Shown here piece by piece: positions 7,353 through 17,332 of a stretch of 37,609 nt of DNA (position 1 is its first letter; the number at the start of each line of letters is the position of its first letter). Source of the stretch: Acidobacteriota bacterium (GTDB lineage Bacteria; Acidobacteriota; Vicinamibacteria; Vicinamibacterales; 2-12-FULL-66-21); NCBI GenBank assembly GCA_020200195.1, contig JAIVJE010000290.1, positions 1-37,609 on the forward strand. Reading direction: 5' to 3'. The notes beneath the pieces are model-generated. The model was not told where the DNA came from. It did not search any database and saw only the letters and a program-made list of their open reading frames with translations. The position numbers were made by a program, and so were the translations under genes.

Positions 7353-8417
7353 TCAGAGCGCGGGAGGTGTGGCGACGTGCTGCTCGTACGCCTTTTTCAA
7401 CTCGGCGTTCTTCCACTCGATCAACGCCTGGCTGCGGAGGCGCTTGAGAAACTTTGCGACTTCGGTCCGCTGTCGAGCGGCGGCCACCTTATCCGCGACG
7501 ACATCACGGATGCTCTCGAATGGCGGTACCACAGCGGCCTGCCGCGTTTCGAGCTTCAAAATCTGGTACCCGCGAGCGGTCCGGATAGGCTGAGTCATCT
7601 CGCCGGGCTGCAGCTTTTCGAGCACCTGCTGCAGCGACGCGGACAACTCACTGACGTCGATCGGCCCGATCAGGCCGCCGTTCGCCTTTGACGGCGCGGC
7701 GGAGACCTCGCCGGCCACTTTCGCGAAATCCTCTCCCGCGCTGAGGCGAGCGCGGATCGCCGCCGCGTCCGCAGCGGCACGATCGTCCGCGCCCACGGAG
7801 ACGCCCGCCTGCCCCTGCTGCTTCGTGACGGGCACCTCGATCAGGATTTCCCGCAGTGTGACGCTCGCCTGCTGACGAAATTCCTCCGGGTGCGCGAGAT
7901 AGTACTGCCGCGCTTCTTCTTCAGTGATTTGCAACTTGGACCCGACTTCATCCTGCTGCACGCGCGAAATCAGCATCTGACGCTCGACGTTGCGACGAAG
8001 CTCCTCGATCGTCATGCCTTCCTGTTTGAGCGCCGCCTGAAACTTCTGGTCGTCCTTCAGGTTCTGTTGCTCGCGGAGGTTGCTCAGCCAGTCGTTGAAC
8101 TGTTGATCGCTCAACCGGTATCCCTTTTCACGTCCGAGCTGCACGAGCAACAGTTCGTCAATCGCTTCCACGAGCAGCTTCGGCGTAATCTCCGAAAGCG
8201 TTTTCTTGAGCTCCTCGTCGTTCGTCAGCGCCTCGGGCGCGATGTCCGAGTTGAGCCGCGCGCGGAGCGCCGCAATCTGACGGTGCTCCAGGTCTGTTTT
8301 GGTGATGATGTCGCCGTTCACCTTCACCAGGATCTGCTCGAGGATCTCCGCGCGCATCGGCGTGACGAGCGCCAGCAAGAGGAGCGGAGCAACGACACGG
8401 CCGGAAATCAATCTCAT
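7353..8417 (-). CDS. SurA/PpiC-type periplasmic peptidyl-prolyl isomerase
   Basis: 354 aa from the ATG at 8417, chosen because AGGTGG lies 6 nt upstream and a signal peptide follows at once (MRLISGRVVAPLLLLALV, cleavage probably after MRA). A longer frame to 8627 overlaps mfd and is rejected. Residues 25-170 form a SurA-N helical chaperone domain (ILVKVNGDIITKTDLEHRQ). One parvulin domain follows (VTLREILIEV, FAKVAGEVSAAPSKANGGLIGPI, RTARGYQILKLE). It should act in the periplasm on outer-membrane protein folding. It starts 50 bp after the mfd stop. Confidence 0.9.
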   Translation of the reverse strand: MRLISGRVVAPLLLLALVTPMRAEILEQILVKVNGDIITKTDLEHRQIAALRARLNSDIAPEALTNDEELKKTLSEITPKLLVEAIDELLLVQLGREKGYRLSDQQFNDWLSNLREQQNLKDDQKFQAALKQEGMTIEELRRNVERQMLISRVQQDEVGSKLQITEEEARQYYLAHPEEFRQQASVTLREILIEVPVTKQQGQAGVSVGADDRAAADAAAIRARLSAGEDFAKVAGEVSAAPSKANGGLIGPIDVSELSASLQQVLEKLQPGEMTQPIRTARGYQILKLETRQAAVVPPFESIRDVVADKVAAARQRTEVAKFLKRLRSQALIEWKNAELKKAYEQHVATPPAL

Positions 8418-8467
8418 TGAACCACCTAAATCGCGTGAATACAGTATCTTAGCCGAACCGCGCGCGG

Positions 8468-11400
8468 TTAGCCAATCGACCCGCCCGCGTTCAACTCGCG
8501 GAGCAGTCCGGCCACCCGTGAGAACACACCCCCCTCGCCTCGCGGATCTTCCTTGGCGGGGCGCATGATGGCGTCGCGCGTGAACCCTGGCGCCACTTCT
8601 CCAGCCTGTGCTCGCGCCGCCCACCATGAACCGGCGGCGACGGGATCGGACTTCTTCCGGGCCGGTGCGGCGGCGGGCGGCACGGGCGTCAGCAGTCTGA
8701 GCGTGGCAGAGACACGGAGATCGAGCTTCAGCGTCGCGGGCGGAACGAGGGTGAGATCGCCACGCCCCTGGATGACCCGGAAGAGCCAGCCCGGATCCAG
8801 CGTTGCCTCCGGTCTGAACTTTAGGACGACGGTCTGGCCCTCGCGGTCGACAGACTCGAGCCGCAGCCGATCGGCGAGCAGCCGGATGGCCGCGTACTCG
8901 GCCAGGTTTCGCACGGAATCCGGGGGCGATCCATAGCGATCGCGAACCTCCTCCATGAACCGCTCCAACTCCGCGTCGGTCCGGACCGCCGCCATCCGTC
9001 GATAGACCGTCAGCCGCTGGTTCATGTCAGGGATATACGACTCGTCAATCCGGAGGTCGACACGCAAGTTGACGTTGGCGCGCACGTCGTCTTCGATGTC
9101 CTCCCCCTTCAATTCCTTGATCGTCTGCTCGAGCAGTTTCATGTACATGTCGAAGCCGACCGCTTCGATGTGGCCGCTTTGCTCGCCGCCCAGCAGGTTG
9201 CCCGCACCGCGTATCTCGAGGTCCAGCGCCGCCACGCGGAAGCCGCTGCCGAGATCGCTGAACTCGCGTATGGCCGCGAGGCGCTTTTTCGCGACGGGGG
9301 AGAGCGCCTCTTCGGGCGGAATCAGCAGATAGGCGTAGGCGCGGCGATCGGAACGGCCGACGCGGCCGCGCAATTGATACAACTGCGACAACCCGTAGCG
9401 ATCCGCACGGTTGATGATGATCGTGTTCGCGTTCGAGATATCCAGGCCGTTCTCGATGATCGTCGTCGCCAGAAGCACATCGTACTTGTGCGCGACGAAG
9501 TCCACCATCGAGCGCTCGAGCTGCTCCTCGCTCATCTGTCCGTGCCCGATGGCGATTCGCGCCTCGGGGACGAGCCTCGTAATCAGGTCGCCGAGAGAGT
9601 AGATCGATTCGACCCGGTTGTGAACGAAGTACACCTGGCCGCCGCGCTCCAGTTCCGTGCGGATGGCGCTGGAGATGACCGCCTGATCGAACTTGAGGAC
9701 GTTGGTCTGAATCGACAGACGGTCCTTGGGCGGCGTTTCGATGATCGACATATCGCGGATACCGGCCAGCGACATGTTCAACGTCCGCGGGATGGGTGTC
9801 GCCGTCATCGTCAGCACGTCGACGCGCTTGCGCATCTGCTTGATACGCTCTTTGTGCGCCACGCCGAACCGCTGCTCCTCGTCCACGACGAGCAGACCCA
9901 GATCCCGGAACTGCACGTCCTTCGAGAGGAGCCGGTGCGTGCCAACGATGATCTCCACTTTGCCCGCGGCGAGATCCTCGAGCGTCTGCTTCTGCTCGGC
10001 CTTGGTTCGGAAACGGCTGATCATGTCCACGCGCACGGGGAACGCCGCGAACCGGTCCTTCAGGGTCTTGAGATGCTGGAACGCGAGCACGGTCGTCGGC
10101 GCCAGAAACGCGACCTGCTTGCCGTCCATCACCGCTTTGAAGGCGGCCCGCATCGCGACTTCCGTCTTGCCGTAACCGACGTCGCCGCACAGCAAACGAT
10201 CCATCGTCGTGGGAGACTCCATGTCCCCTTTGATGTCGTTGATGGCGTTCGCCTGATCCGGCGTCAGTTCCCACTCGAACGCGTCGTCGAACTCCTGCTG
10301 CCAGTGCGAGTCGGGGCTGAAGGCGTGGCCGGGCATCGCCTTGCGCGCGGCGTAGAGCTTGAGCAGCTCCTCGGCCATGTCGCGCATCGCTTTTTTGACG
10401 CGCGTCTTGGCTTTTTCCCACGTCGTCCCGCCGAGGCGATCGAGCGAGGGTCGAGCCGCGCCAGTGTATCTCTGGACGAGGTCGAGCCGCTCGACTGGGA
10501 CGAACAGTTTGTCTTCACCCTGGTACCGCAGTTCCATGAATTCCTGCGGTTCGAGCCCAACGTCAATTCGCTTCAGTCCAACGAACAGCCCGATGCCGTG
10601 ATCGACGTGCACGACCAGGTCGTCCACTTTCAGATCGCGAAAATCAGACAGGAACGTGCGGGTCGCCGAGCGGCGGCGCTCGTGAACCTTGCGTTCCTCT
10701 TCGAACACGTCGGTTTCGGCCCAGAACTGGAGTGACGCATCCGGGAGGCGGAAGCCGCGCGACAAATGGCCGACGCCGACGAGCACGGCCGCGGTGTGCG
10801 CCTCTTCGGCGCGCTCGATGGGGACAGCGAAGATGTCGTAATCGGCGAGGAGCTCAATCGTCCGTTCGGCGCGCCCGACGGAGTGGGCGATGACGACGAG
10901 CGTGTCGTCGCGGTCGCGGGTACGGCGGATCTCCGCGACCCATTCAGGGACGCGGCCGGCAAACTCGACCGCCGGCTGACACGCGATGTGCGTCCCGGCG
11001 TCACCGACCGCAAGCGTTTCGAGCGAAGTGGCGCGGTCGAGCCAACCTTCAGCGGCCCCCCAATCGAGCATCAGCTCTTCGGGCGGCGGAACCTGCTGGC
11101 CTTTTGTAACTGCCTCCTCGTAGCTGGCACGCACCTGCGCGTCCAGCTTGATTCCTTGCGCGCGAACTTCGTCAGACTCCGACACGATGACGGCCGGTCG
11201 ATCACCGGACCAGAGATAGTCGAACACCGTGGCGGATCGATCGGGATCGTCTGCATCCGTCACGAGCTCCTGCAGCGGCACGATTTCGATTTGATCCAGC
11301 GCTCCGGTCGAGCGTTGCGTGGCGGGGTCGTACGCGCGGATCGATTCGATCGTGTCGCCCATGAACTCGAGCCGGATCGGCTGCCGCGCGCCCGCGGGGA

Positions 11401-11986
11401 AGAAGTCCACCACGCCGCCGCGGACGCAGAACTCGCCGGATTCGTCCACGGGATCCTGGCGGGTGTATCCCGCGGCAGCGAGCAGGTCCCCCAGGTCGGT
11501 AGGGGAGACGTCCTGACCGGGGATCAGGCCGAGCGAAACGGCCGCCAGTCGAGCCGGGGAGCTGACACGCGGCAGCAACGCGGCAGCGGACGCGACAATG
11601 AGCCGCGCTTCTCCAGGTTTCCGGCGGGCAAGCGCATGGAGCGTGCGCGCCCGGGCAGACGCGATCTCAAAGTGCGGAGCGAGCCCTCGATACGGGTCGA
11701 CCTCATGCGACGGCAGGGGCAACACCGTGCCCTCAACCTGCGCGTCCGATAGGCCCTCGAGCGACGCCAGGAAGAACCTCGCGTCGGAGATCATCGTCTC
11801 CGCCTCGGCATCGGTCGCGACGACGAGCAATGTGAGGCCGCGCGCCGCCGACGCCGCCGCGAACATGGCTTTCGCGGGTGGCGTCAGGCCGGTGACCCGG
11901 GGCGCAGGCAGACCCATCCGCAACCGGCCGGCAGCGGCTTTCAGGACGGCACGCAGTGTCAGGGAACTCGAGGTGTACGAACTCAT
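8468..11986 (-). CDS. mfd: Transcription-repair coupling factor Mfd
   Basis: 1172 aa from the ATG at 11986, a usual length for Mfd. The open frame runs to 12097, but that extension passes into repeat DNA, so I reject it. The UvrB-like N-terminal domains include SHEVDPYRGLAPHFEIASAR and GVVDFFPAG. The RNA polymerase-interacting module includes DDLVVHVDHGIGLFVGLKRI. The RecG-like helicase has Walker A GDVGYGKTE near residue 600, DEEQRFG near 702, TATPIPRTL, and the TRG-type segment ENGLDISNANTIII with QLRGRVGRS. A C-terminal TRCF domain and an Ala/Pro-rich tail end the protein. It displaces stalled RNA polymerase and recruits UvrA. Confidence 0.97.
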   Translation of the reverse strand: MSSYTSSSLTLRAVLKAAAGRLRMGLPAPRVTGLTPPAKAMFAAASAARGLTLLVVATDAEAETMISDARFFLASLEGLSDAQVEGTVLPLPSHEVDPYRGLAPHFEIASARARTLHALARRKPGEARLIVASAAALLPRVSSPARLAAVSLGLIPGQDVSPTDLGDLLAAAGYTRQDPVDESGEFCVRGGVVDFFPAGARQPIRLEFMGDTIESIRAYDPATQRSTGALDQIEIVPLQELVTDADDPDRSATVFDYLWSGDRPAVIVSESDEVRAQGIKLDAQVRASYEEAVTKGQQVPPPEELMLDWGAAEGWLDRATSLETLAVGDAGTHIACQPAVEFAGRVPEWVAEIRRTRDRDDTLVVIAHSVGRAERTIELLADYDIFAVPIERAEEAHTAAVLVGVGHLSRGFRLPDASLQFWAETDVFEEERKVHERRRSATRTFLSDFRDLKVDDLVVHVDHGIGLFVGLKRIDVGLEPQEFMELRYQGEDKLFVPVERLDLVQRYTGAARPSLDRLGGTTWEKAKTRVKKAMRDMAEELLKLYAARKAMPGHAFSPDSHWQQEFDDAFEWELTPDQANAINDIKGDMESPTTMDRLLCGDVGYGKTEVAMRAAFKAVMDGKQVAFLAPTTVLAFQHLKTLKDRFAAFPVRVDMISRFRTKAEQKQTLEDLAAGKVEIIVGTHRLLSKDVQFRDLGLLVVDEEQRFGVAHKERIKQMRKRVDVLTMTATPIPRTLNMSLAGIRDMSIIETPPKDRLSIQTNVLKFDQAVISSAIRTELERGGQVYFVHNRVESIYSLGDLITRLVPEARIAIGHGQMSEEQLERSMVDFVAHKYDVLLATTIIENGLDISNANTIIINRADRYGLSQLYQLRGRVGRSDRRAYAYLLIPPEEALSPVAKKRLAAIREFSDLGSGFRVAALDLEIRGAGNLLGGEQSGHIEAVGFDMYMKLLEQTIKELKGEDIEDDVRANVNLRVDLRIDESYIPDMNQRLTVYRRMAAVRTDAELERFMEEVRDRYGSPPDSVRNLAEYAAIRLLADRLRLESVDREGQTVVLKFRPEATLDPGWLFRVIQGRGDLTLVPPATLKLDLRVSATLRLLTPVPPAAAPARKKSDPVAAGSWWAARAQAGEVAPGFTRDAIMRPAKEDPRGEGGVFSRVAGLLRELNAGGSIG

Positions 11987-12065
11987 GGCGACGGTTCCGG
12001 CGTGACCGGAACCTTTTATTTTAGCCCGAAACCCGGTCGGAAAGTCCCGCTGAGCGTCGGTCTGG

Positions 12066-12165
12066 GTCCGGCTAAAGCCGGACGCTACGCCTGTCATCTC
12101 ATTCCGTAGTGTCGGCTTTGGCCGGACCTCAGTCGCAGCCTTCGGCCGTAGTGTCCGGCTTTAGA
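12066..12165. repeat. REP-like palindromic repeats upstream of mfd
   Basis: GTCCGGCTAAAGCCGGAC (12066-12083) is a perfect 18-bp palindrome with an AA centre. A degraded version lies at 12111-12127, and a half copy (GTCCGGCTTTAGAC) at 12152-12165. CCGTAGTGT occurs as a direct repeat at 12104 and 12146, each time just before a palindrome half. Together they suggest a small array of REP-like units. No transposase is nearby. Confidence 0.7.
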
Positions 12166-12201
12166 CCCTATGTAGGCAGGGTTGACGGGCCGGCTGTATG
12201 T

Positions 12202-12239
12202 TGAACTCGAAGTTGATGGTGCAACTTGAAAGGAGTTCA
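12202..12239. repeat. Imperfect hairpin in repeat-rich gap
   Basis: TGAACTC (12202-12208) pairs with GAGTTCA (12233-12239), and AAGTTG (12210-12215) pairs with CAACTT (12222-12227) around an ATGGTG loop, with bulges of 1 and 5 nt. It sits about 37 bp past the point where the rfaE2 homology stops and may be one end of the element that broke that gene. Confidence 0.45.
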
Positions 12240-12380
12240 GCATGTGCAGCACGACCCATCGAGCGGAGTGCTGATGTGACCCGGATGCAGCAGGTCGAAT
12301 ACCCCGTTGGTGAAGACAACCGTGCGGCCCTCGGTTCGCAGGCGCTCGACGCAAGCGGTGACTTCGTTCCGATCGAGCAC
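12237..12380 (-). pseudogene. Truncated rfaE2/hldE-type nucleotidyltransferase
   Basis: A GTG at 12380, 2 bp after the wzt stop, starts VLDRNEVTACVERLRTEG then RTVVFTNGVFDLLHPGH. This is the characteristic N-terminus of D-glycero-beta-D-manno-heptose 1-phosphate adenylyltransferase and related cytidylyltransferases, including the HxGH nucleotide-binding motif. Family similarity ends right after HPGH at about 12276. The frame then runs through unrelated residues (ISTPLDGSCCTC) to a TGA at 12239-12237. A full domain needs about 130-160 aa, so the product would be inactive. Beyond the break lie a hairpin and REP-like palindromes. The intact gene would have fed heptose or a related activated sugar to the surface-polysaccharide pathway served by the upstream exporter. 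An assembly join is the main alternative. Confidence 0.75.
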
Positions 12381-12382
12381 GG

Positions 12383-13723
12383 TCAGCTCGGCATCTTCTC
12401 GAACCGCACGCCATCGGAAAAGGTCCACGCGTGTCTGGGACGATAGATGCCGACATCCTTCGTTCGTGACTTCACACGGAACGTATACAGCAAGCGGTGA
12501 TAGTCGTAGGGGTAGCCGTCGAGCCTGTGAACCGCGACGTCGAGCTTGTACGTGCCCTCGACGAGGTCGAGGCTATCGATCGTGAACGTCGCCTCTGCGT
12601 CACCGAAGATCCGTTCCGCTTTCAGCTCTTCGAGGCTGGTGTTGGTCCCGTAGCAACAGACACCTTCAGCGTTGAAGAGCCCGATGCCGATGACAAAGTC
12701 GTCCAGCGCAACCGGCGCGCGCATCCGGATCCGGATGTCGAGCCGGTCGCCGGAGTGAAACACGTGACCCGAGTCACCATCGGCTGCGCGCAGCTGGACA
12801 TCGGTGATTTCGATCTCACGCGAGCCCCAGCGACCTTCGGTCGCACGGAACATGTCACCCGGCGCTTCGGCGGTCTCGATGGGATGATCGGGCAGCACCG
12901 CCGCCGGTTCGTCGGGCGAGATCGTACCGGCCGATTCCTGGGCTTTCGCATCGCCCGCGGCGAGTTGACGCTCCTCGGTCACCTCGACGTCGGTCACGTA
13001 GGCGCCAACGACCCGTTTTGGGTCGCCGAGGCCCTGCATCCGGCCGGCGTCGAGCCACAAGGCCTCGTCGCAGAACCGCTCGACGAGACCGAGCGCGTGG
13101 GTGACCAGCAGGATGGTCTTGCCCCGGCGCTTGAACTCGGCGAACTTGTCGAGGCACTTGTGGGTGAATCCCTCGTCGCCGACCGCCAGCACCTCGTCGA
13201 CGAGCAGCACGTCCGGATCGACGTGGATGGCCACCGCAAACCCGAGGCGCATGTACATGCCGGACGAATACGTCTTCACCGGCGCGTCGATGAAGTCTTT
13301 CATGTCGGCAAACTCGACGATCTCGTCGAACCGGCGCGTGATCTCGCGCTTCGTCAGTCCGAGCATGATCCCGTTGATGAACACGTTCTCCCGGCCGGAG
13401 ATTTCCGGGTGAAACCCCGCTCCCAGCTCAATCAGCGCGGATATTCGGCCGTCGACTCGCACTATGCCGGAGGACGGTTTAGTAATGCCGGCGACGAGCT
13501 TGAGCATCGTGCTCTTGCCGGAACCGTTTCGGCCGATGACTCCGAGCGTGCGGCCTGCCGGGACGGTGAAGGTCACGTCCTGCAGCGCCGAAAACGTTTC
13601 GTCCGGCCGGAGGTCGCGGATCAAGCTGCCGGACAGCAGCGCGCTCTTGAGCGTCGTGAACTGCCGCCGCCGGCTGTAGCGCCGATAGATCTTTGAGGCG
13701 TGGAAGACTTCGATGGCGTTCAT
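12383..13723 (-). CDS. wzt: Polysaccharide ABC exporter ATP-binding protein (Wzt type, with C-terminal carbohydrate-binding-like domain)
   Basis: 446 aa. The nucleotide-binding domain has Walker A GRNGSGKST (64-72), a signature loop YSSGMYMRL near 152, Walker B VLLVDEVLAVGD near 172 and an H-loop THALG. An acidic, low-complexity linker (about 240-290) leads to a beta-rich C-terminal domain (about 300-446: EIEITDVQLRAADG, DRLDIRIRMRA, GYPYDYHRLLYTFRV). This resembles Wzt_C, which binds the modified end of O-antigen chains and couples termination to export. It partners the permease upstream. The ATG at 13723 follows a heptamer tandem repeat that occupies its ribosome-binding region. Confidence 0.9.
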   Translation of the reverse strand: MNAIEVFHASKIYRRYSRRRQFTTLKSALLSGSLIRDLRPDETFSALQDVTFTVPAGRTLGVIGRNGSGKSTMLKLVAGITKPSSGIVRVDGRISALIELGAGFHPEISGRENVFINGIMLGLTKREITRRFDEIVEFADMKDFIDAPVKTYSSGMYMRLGFAVAIHVDPDVLLVDEVLAVGDEGFTHKCLDKFAEFKRRGKTILLVTHALGLVERFCDEALWLDAGRMQGLGDPKRVVGAYVTDVEVTEERQLAAGDAKAQESAGTISPDEPAAVLPDHPIETAEAPGDMFRATEGRWGSREIEITDVQLRAADGDSGHVFHSGDRLDIRIRMRAPVALDDFVIGIGLFNAEGVCCYGTNTSLEELKAERIFGDAEATFTIDSLDLVEGTYKLDVAVHRLDGYPYDYHRLLYTFRVKSRTKDVGIYRPRHAWTFSDGVRFEKMPS

Positions 13724-13727
13724 TTTT

Positions 13728-13794
13728 CAGCTCTCAGCTCTCAGCTCTCAGCTTTCGGCTTTCGGCTTTCGGCTTTCGGCTTTCGGCTTTCGGC
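13728..13794. repeat. Heptanucleotide tandem repeat between wzm and wzt
   Basis: Nine full 7-bp units plus a partial one: three CAGCTCT, one CAGCTTT and five CGGCTTT, ending CGGC. On the coding (minus) strand they read as GCCGAAA and GCTGAGA units running to 4 bp before the wzt ATG, so the wzt ribosome binding site must lie in or next to the repeat. The internal units are exact, which suggests recent slippage. Confidence 0.9.
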
Positions 13795-13816
13795 GCTAAT
13801 AGCCGATAGCTCAATG

Positions 13817-14608
13817 TCACACTTCCTCCGCAAACGTGTCCCGCAACCGGTCGAAGACAAAATAGGCAAACAGAAAAAACGCCAGGGACGCGGCACCGAG
13901 GGCCAGCAGCCATTTCCAGTGGCCGAAATCCCCCTTGTAGAACAGCACTTCCTGATAGGACACCGCCAGGTGCGTGAACGGGTTCATGTTTAGGCCCCGG
14001 CGCCCCAGCGCCGGGGCCGCTCCCATGGGATAGATGATCGGCGTCGCGAAGAACCACAGCGTCAGGATGTTCGCCAGGATGTCGCGGATGTCGCGGAAGT
14101 GCACGGTCAGCGCCGACAGGATCAGCGCGCAGCCGAGGGTGAAGACGAGTTGCACGAACACGATTACCGGAAACCAGAGAATCTCGGGAAATCCGAGCGG
14201 CGCACGGTAGTAGATCAGGAACACGGCAAGAATCGGCAGTCCTAGAAAGAAGTGCGCCATGTTGGCCAGCACGGTGACGATTGGAAGGATCTCCGCGGGA
14301 AACAGCACCTTTTTGATCAGGTTTCCGCCGGAGATCAGGACATTAGACGACTCCGTCAGCGAGGACGCGAACCAGGTCCACGGCAGGATCCCGCAGAACA
14401 TGAACAGCGCGTACGGCTCCAATCCGTCCACCTTGGCGGGGAGGACGTACTCGAACACGAAGGAATAAATGAGGAGCAGAAACAGCGGGTTGAAGAACGA
14501 CCAGAAGAATCCGAGGACCGAGCCGCGATACCGTGCTTTCAGCTCCCTCGCGACCAGACTCTGGATCAGCCCGCGATAGCGGAGCAACCGAACCAGGTTA
14601 GGGAACAT
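13817..14608 (-). CDS. wzm: Polysaccharide ABC exporter permease (Wzm type)
   Basis: 263 aa from the ATG at 14608. An ABC-2 type inner-membrane permease with an N-terminal basic amphipathic segment (LVARELKARYRGSVLGFFWSFFNPL), which is diagnostic for O-antigen/teichoic-acid exporters. About six hydrophobic helices follow, among them LLLIYSFVFEYVL, ILPIVTVLANMAHFFLGLPILAVFLIY (given in part) and a final ALGAASLAFFLFAYFVF. The segment VLISGGNLIKKVLFPAEILP is typical of this family. Its start overlaps the end of the PP2C gene by 11 bp, so translation is probably coupled. It works with Wzt to move undecaprenyl-linked glycan across the inner membrane. Confidence 0.92.
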   Translation of the reverse strand: MFPNLVRLLRYRGLIQSLVARELKARYRGSVLGFFWSFFNPLFLLLIYSFVFEYVLPAKVDGLEPYALFMFCGILPWTWFASSLTESSNVLISGGNLIKKVLFPAEILPIVTVLANMAHFFLGLPILAVFLIYYRAPLGFPEILWFPVIVFVQLVFTLGCALILSALTVHFRDIRDILANILTLWFFATPIIYPMGAAPALGRRGLNMNPFTHLAVSYQEVLFYKGDFGHWKWLLALGAASLAFFLFAYFVFDRLRDTFAEEV

Positions 14609-15377
14609 CGACCTGGAGCACCAGCGTCGTGATGTTGTCGGGTCCTCCTGCATTGTTCGCGGCGTCGATGAGACGCGCGCATACCTGTTCCAATGAACTG
14701 TTCCGGTCGCCCAGGATCTCCGAGATCCGCTCGTCCCCGACGACAGTGAAGAGACCGTCCGAGCAGAGCAGATACCGCTCGCCGGACAGCGGCTGGATTT
14801 CGGTCACGTCGACTTCCGGGTCATCCCCGCCCGACAGCGCGCGCGTGACCACGTTGCGCCACGGGTGCTGCCGCGCGGCGGTCGGACTCATCGCCCCGGC
14901 CCGAACCTGTTCTTCGACCCACGAGTGGTCGTGGGTGATCTGTTCGAGCCGGTTGCCGCGCAGCACGTACACGCGGCTGTCGCCCACGTGCCCGACGCAC
15001 GACACGTCGGCGCCGACCAGCAACGCCGAAGCGGTGGTAGCCATCCCGCGTAAATCCTGTGAATCGGCGATCGTCGAACCGATCCGGCGGTTGGCAAGGC
15101 GGAAGGCGGCCTTCAGGCGGTTCGCCTCCCAACTCAACGCGGGCTCGAACGGAAACGGCCAGGTCCGGTTCTTGTCGGCGCCGGCGGTCTCCTGGATGAA
15201 TGCCTGAATCGCTTCGACGGCCACGCGGGACGCCACCTCACCGGCCACGTGTCCGCCCATGCCGTCAGCGACGATGTAGAGCCCGAGGTCGGGCCGGGTG
15301 CAGTAACTATCTTCGTTGCTGCTTCGGCGCAAGCCTGGATCCGAGCCGACCGACCAGGAGAACGACGTGGCGGTCAT
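14598..15377 (-). CDS. PP2C-family serine/threonine protein phosphatase
   Basis: 259 aa, a single soluble catalytic domain of normal size. Metal-binding motifs are all present: SNEDSY and VADGMGGH near the N-terminus, HVGDSRVYVLRG in the middle, LLCSDGLF, and GGPDNITTLVL near the end. It should dephosphorylate Ser/Thr-phosphorylated proteins using two Mn/Mg ions. No Hanks-type kinase is in the window. It begins 12 bp after atpC and overlaps wzm, so it sits at the junction of the ATP synthase operon and the export genes. Confidence 0.94.
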   Translation of the reverse strand: MTATSFSWSVGSDPGLRRSSNEDSYCTRPDLGLYIVADGMGGHVAGEVASRVAVEAIQAFIQETAGADKNRTWPFPFEPALSWEANRLKAAFRLANRRIGSTIADSQDLRGMATTASALLVGADVSCVGHVGDSRVYVLRGNRLEQITHDHSWVEEQVRAGAMSPTAARQHPWRNVVTRALSGGDDPEVDVTEIQPLSGERYLLCSDGLFTVVGDERISEILGDRNSSLEQVCARLIDAANNAGGPDNITTLVLQVDVP

Positions 15378-15389
15378 GATTCTTCGGCC

Positions 15390-15845
15390 TTAGCCCTGCG
15401 GATGCATGCGTTTCAGCGTGCTTCGTCCGCCGATGCCGAACCGCGAGGCGACCTGGAGACGGGTCATGGCTTTCATAAGTGCCACACGCGCGCGTTCGTA
15501 GTCTACGTCCGCCTTCTGCACGCCGACCCGTTCTTCTGCGCGTTTTCGCGCTGCCTCGGCACGCTCGACGTCGATGTCTTCGCCCCGCTCGGCGAGCCTT
15601 GCCAGGATCGTGACGCGGTCGGGCAGGACTTCGGCAAACCCGAACGCAATTGCCAGATAGGTCTTCTCCTGGCCCTTCCGGTACCAGAGCTCGCCGACCG
15701 CAAGAGACGCCAGGAGCGGCGTGTGACCGGGCAGGACGCCGAAGTAGCCCTCCGAGCCGGGAATCTCGACCTCGTCGACCTGCTCCTTCACGATCAAGCG
15801 GTCCGGAGTCACGATCTGCAGATCAATGCTTGAGGGCAGGGCCAT
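15390..15845 (-). CDS. atpC: ATP synthase F1 subunit epsilon
   Basis: 151 aa. The N-terminal beta-sandwich is clear (LQIVTPDRLIVKEQVDEVEIPGSEGYFGVLPGHTPLLASL). The helical C-terminal part (RLAERGEDIDVERAEAARKRAEERV) is followed by an extra tail of about 30 aa. Epsilon connects the c-ring to gamma and can inhibit ATP hydrolysis. It is separated from atpD by 12 bp. Confidence 0.96.
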   Translation of the reverse strand: MALPSSIDLQIVTPDRLIVKEQVDEVEIPGSEGYFGVLPGHTPLLASLAVGELWYRKGQEKTYLAIAFGFAEVLPDRVTILARLAERGEDIDVERAEAARKRAEERVGVQKADVDYERARVALMKAMTRLQVASRFGIGGRSTLKRMHPQG

Positions 15846-15857
15846 GATTCTATGATC

Positions 15858-17315
<1,458 letters not shown>

Positions 17316-17332
17316 ATGTGGCCTGTCCTTGT

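Noticed and set aside
9170..10735. 521-aa open frame on the plus strand across mfd
   Set aside because: It is antisense to conserved helicase motifs of mfd and has an Arg/His-rich composition typical of reversed high-GC coding DNA.
12198..12446. 82-aa plus-strand open frame near the hairpin as a transposase start
   Set aside because: No transposase motif; it runs antisense over wzt and the rfaE2 remnant.
12497..13696. 399-aa open frame on the plus strand across wzt
   Set aside because: Antisense shadow of the ABC ATPase.
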